Source of the DNA: Myxococcales bacterium
GTDB taxonomy: Bacteria; Myxococcota; Polyangia; Fen-1088
NCBI GenBank assembly: GCA_003159055.1
Contig: PMLH01000497.1
Span: 1 to 8,128 of the forward strand
Direction of reading: 5' to 3'
Length of the DNA stretch: 8,128 nucleotides
How positions within the stretch are numbered: the first letter of the stretch is position 1; each line of letters begins with the position of its first letter. The translations under genes and the position numbers were made by a program. Positions 7,042 to 8,128 of this stretch are shown in pieces. The notes under the pieces are model-generated. The model searched no databases, was not told where the DNA came from, and saw only the letters and a list, made by a program, of their open reading frames with translations.

Positions 7042-7127
7042 GAAAACTCTGGAACCACTCGTGGTGGGGAAAACTCTGGAACCACTCGTGGGGGAACCAC
7101 TCGTGGGGGAACCACTCGTGGGGAACC
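7042..7127. repeat. 27-nt and 15-nt nested tandem repeat
   Basis: A 27-nt unit occurs twice (7042-7068, 7069-7095), differing near its 3' end. It passes into three head-to-tail copies of GGAACCACTCGTGGG at 7078-7092, 7093-7107 and 7108-7122, then a partial copy to 7127. Each 15-nt unit contains the dyad CCAC-TC-GTGG. Both periods are multiples of three and stop-free on several frames. The array lies between the kinase remnant and the start of the 40-residue lipoprotein, and ends about 60 nt before that start. Confidence 0.85.
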
Positions 7128-7175
7128 GCATCGCACCAACCGGACTGGCACCAGCCATGCATTCACCCGAAAGGC

Positions 7176-7181
7176 GGGGAG
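7176..7181 (+). promoter_or_regulatory. Strong ribosome-binding site of the 40-residue lipoprotein
   Basis: GGGGAG ends 5 nt before ATG 7187. This supports translation of a very short gene that would otherwise be easy to miss. Confidence 0.6.
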
Positions 7182-7186
7182 CCAAA

Positions 7187-7309
7187 ATGAAAAAACTCTT
7201 GCTACTGCTGCTTCTTGTCGCGATTGAACTGAGTGGGTGTTACGTGGGTAGGCGCGGATGCGGATGCCGACCGTTCGAAGGTCGAGGCGAGCACCATGGT
7301 TTCCGGTAA
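7187..7309 (+). CDS. Very small lipoprotein (40 residues)
   Basis: ATG 7187 to TAA 7307-7309. It begins MKKLLLLLLLVAIE and has a canonical lipobox LSGC with C18 as predicted lipid site. The mature part is only 23 residues (CYVGRRGCGC followed by a basic, His-containing tail ending HHGFR). The signal-peptide composition, the exact lipobox and the GGGGAG ribosome-binding site together make it a likely real gene despite its size. Function is unknown; similar mini-lipoproteins occur in many Gram-negative bacteria. It starts about 60 nt after the tandem repeat array, so the repeat lies where its promoter or 5' leader should be. It does not overlap any other gene I accept. Confidence 0.65.
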   Translation: MKKLLLLLLLVAIELSGCYVGRRGCGCRPFEGRGEHHGFR

Positions 7310-7571
7310 GGTTCGGATTGGTGTTTTGGGGCGATCGTCGGCCTGCCGGGGCGTTTTCCACTCCGTCAAATTGATGGAATCGGGCAGTCATCTTGGTCGA
7401 AGGTGACAGTCCGCCGGCCCCTTCCTCGCCTGCAATTGCCCGGACTTGGACATGCCTCATCGTGGCCCGAATGCTGCTGTAGCCGTCTGTGTGTAGGCGG
7501 GACCGTTCGCCCTGGAGAGCACGGACGACCCGGGTCGAGAAAGGGTCTCGAATCCGTGACGGGAGGAGTTC
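7310..7571. other. Intergenic stretch, nothing recognised
   Basis: About 260 bases upstream of the secreted-protein gene. Open frames run through it on both strands, but none shows protein-like character or a family I recognise. No clear promoter or terminator is seen except the ribosome-binding site at its right end (GGAGGAG, 7562-7568). Confidence 0.4.
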
Positions 7572-8036
7572 ATGGAAGAGCTGTGGAGAATGATGACGGG
7601 AAACGCTGCGGGCCGAAGAGCGCTGTTGGTCGCAATCATAGTGGGATTCCCCGGTGGTTCAGCCGAAGCCTACCCTGGCCCGCTTTCGCCCTTGATCGAG
7701 GTGGTGATCGCTCAGCAACGGCAGTCGGAAAAGCTCGCGTGTTCGGTGTCGCAGTCCTCGCCGCCAGCTGGCACGAACGAAATCCTCGTGCGTATCAGGG
7801 TGCCGCAAGACAGGACCCCAAAGACGATCCTGCTTAGGACCACCTCCGGAGAAACGATCCTTGACGTCACGAACTCGCTGCCACTGCTTGGCCAGTACGA
7901 GACCATCATCGACCTTGAGAAGACCAACTGCGCAACCTCGGGAAGCCTGCTCGTGGATGTCGAGGGGGATCTTGAAACCAAGACGGCCACCTGCCCTGGG
8001 CTCCTTCTGCCCAAGAACCCCACCTGCAATGACTAG
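7572..8036 (+). CDS. Secreted hypothetical protein with four cysteines
   Basis: A protein of 154 residues, not recognised. ATG 7572 follows a very good ribosome-binding site (GGAGG at 7562-7566, 5 nt spacing). The N-terminus has a basic RR at 15-16, a hydrophobic core ALLVAIIVGF and a plausible cleavage site after SAEA, so it is predicted to be exported by Sec and released to the periplasm or outside rather than lipidated. The mature part is rich in beta-forming residues (EILVRIRVP, KTILLRTTSG, TIIDLEKTNC, SLLVDVEGD) with four cysteines (in ACSVS, NCATS, TCPGL and the terminal TCND) that could form two disulfides. It may be a small beta-sandwich domain (inference). It follows the 40-residue lipoprotein on the same strand, but the 262-nt gap argues against one tight operon. 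Confidence 0.72.
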   Translation: MEELWRMMTGNAAGRRALLVAIIVGFPGGSAEAYPGPLSPLIEVVIAQQRQSEKLACSVSQSSPPAGTNEILVRIRVPQDRTPKTILLRTTSGETILDVTNSLPLLGQYETIIDLEKTNCATSGSLLVDVEGDLETKTATCPGLLLPKNPTCND

Positions 8037-8079
8037 CTTGCACCGTCTCGATTTCCGCCTGTTTCGCTTCCAGCCTCGC

Positions 8080-8128
8080 CACGTGCGATTGCTATGCTGG
8101 GCTCTATTGTTGCCACGGTATCTGCTAC
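8080..8128 (+). pseudogene. Partial copy of the 15-Cys lipoprotein gene, cut by window edge
   Basis: These 49 bases match 6696-6744 at 46 positions (differences at 8082, 8103 and 8104). Reading in the same frame they give TCDCYAGLYCCHGICY, against MCDCYAGPYCCHGICY in the intact gene. Similarity stops abruptly at 8080: the 40 bases before it do not match the intact gene, contain no start codon in frame and carry no signal peptide, with an in-frame stop at 8032-8034. It is therefore a 5'-truncated duplicate, or the far part of a gene whose earlier part is unrelated. The copy may continue past the window. Confidence 0.7.

Noticed and set aside
7042..7127. CRISPR array
   Set aside because: The units are contiguous 27- and 15-nt repeats without unique spacers, and no cas gene is present.
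6798..7460. Minus-strand frame of 220 codons
   Set aside because: It overlaps the kinase remnant in a different frame and gives low-complexity Arg/Pro/Val sequence from the repeat.

Overview
The window is high-GC DNA that looks like a large-genome myxobacterium (Myxococcota, Polyangia-like). This is inferred from GC-rich codon use, several short lipoproteins with Gly/Ser-rich stalks and cysteine-dense outer domains, an exported cytochrome-type protein with a Cys-rich tail, and HndA/HndC (NuoE/NuoF)-type redox genes. No rRNA, tRNA, CRISPR array, transposase or phage gene was seen.

Layout. (1) 1-1808, minus: the first 602 codons of a fused flavoprotein subunit of an NADH-linked oxidoreductase of the hydrogenase, formate dehydrogenase or complex-I class. 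It runs off the left edge. (2) 1809-2112: divergent intergenic region. (3) 2113-4148, plus: a two-gene operon. A membrane-anchored or lipoprotein-like protein with six cysteines in its C-terminal domain overlaps by 4 nt (GTGA) a radical SAM enzyme with a complete SPASM domain. This looks like a protein- or peptide-modifying maturase with its likely substrate or partner, and it is the best candidate in the window for an undescribed system. (4) 4183-4823, minus: a broken c-type cytochrome gene. A good ribosome-binding site and ATG lead into the wrong frame, and the haem domain lies in another frame without an export signal. (5) 5134-5988, minus: a lipoprotein with a Gly-rich stalk and an 18-cysteine domain. 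(6) 5989-6330: gene-free, with an 18-nt tandem repeat and a perfect 10-bp inverted repeat. (7) 6331-8128: an accessory patch. It holds a 15-cysteine lipoprotein, a C-terminal remnant of a sensor histidine kinase cut off exactly at a 27/15-nt tandem repeat, a 40-residue lipoprotein, a secreted four-cysteine protein, and at the right edge a 49-nt near-copy of the 15-cysteine lipoprotein gene.

The left part is ordinary energy metabolism. The operon at 2113-4148 probably acts as one unit: coupled translation, an exported Cys-rich protein, and a Cys-rich radical SAM enzyme. From about 4150 rightwards the window looks like cell-surface accessory DNA that has been rearranged, with two gene remnants, two repeat arrays that share a peptide-level pattern, and a partial gene duplication.
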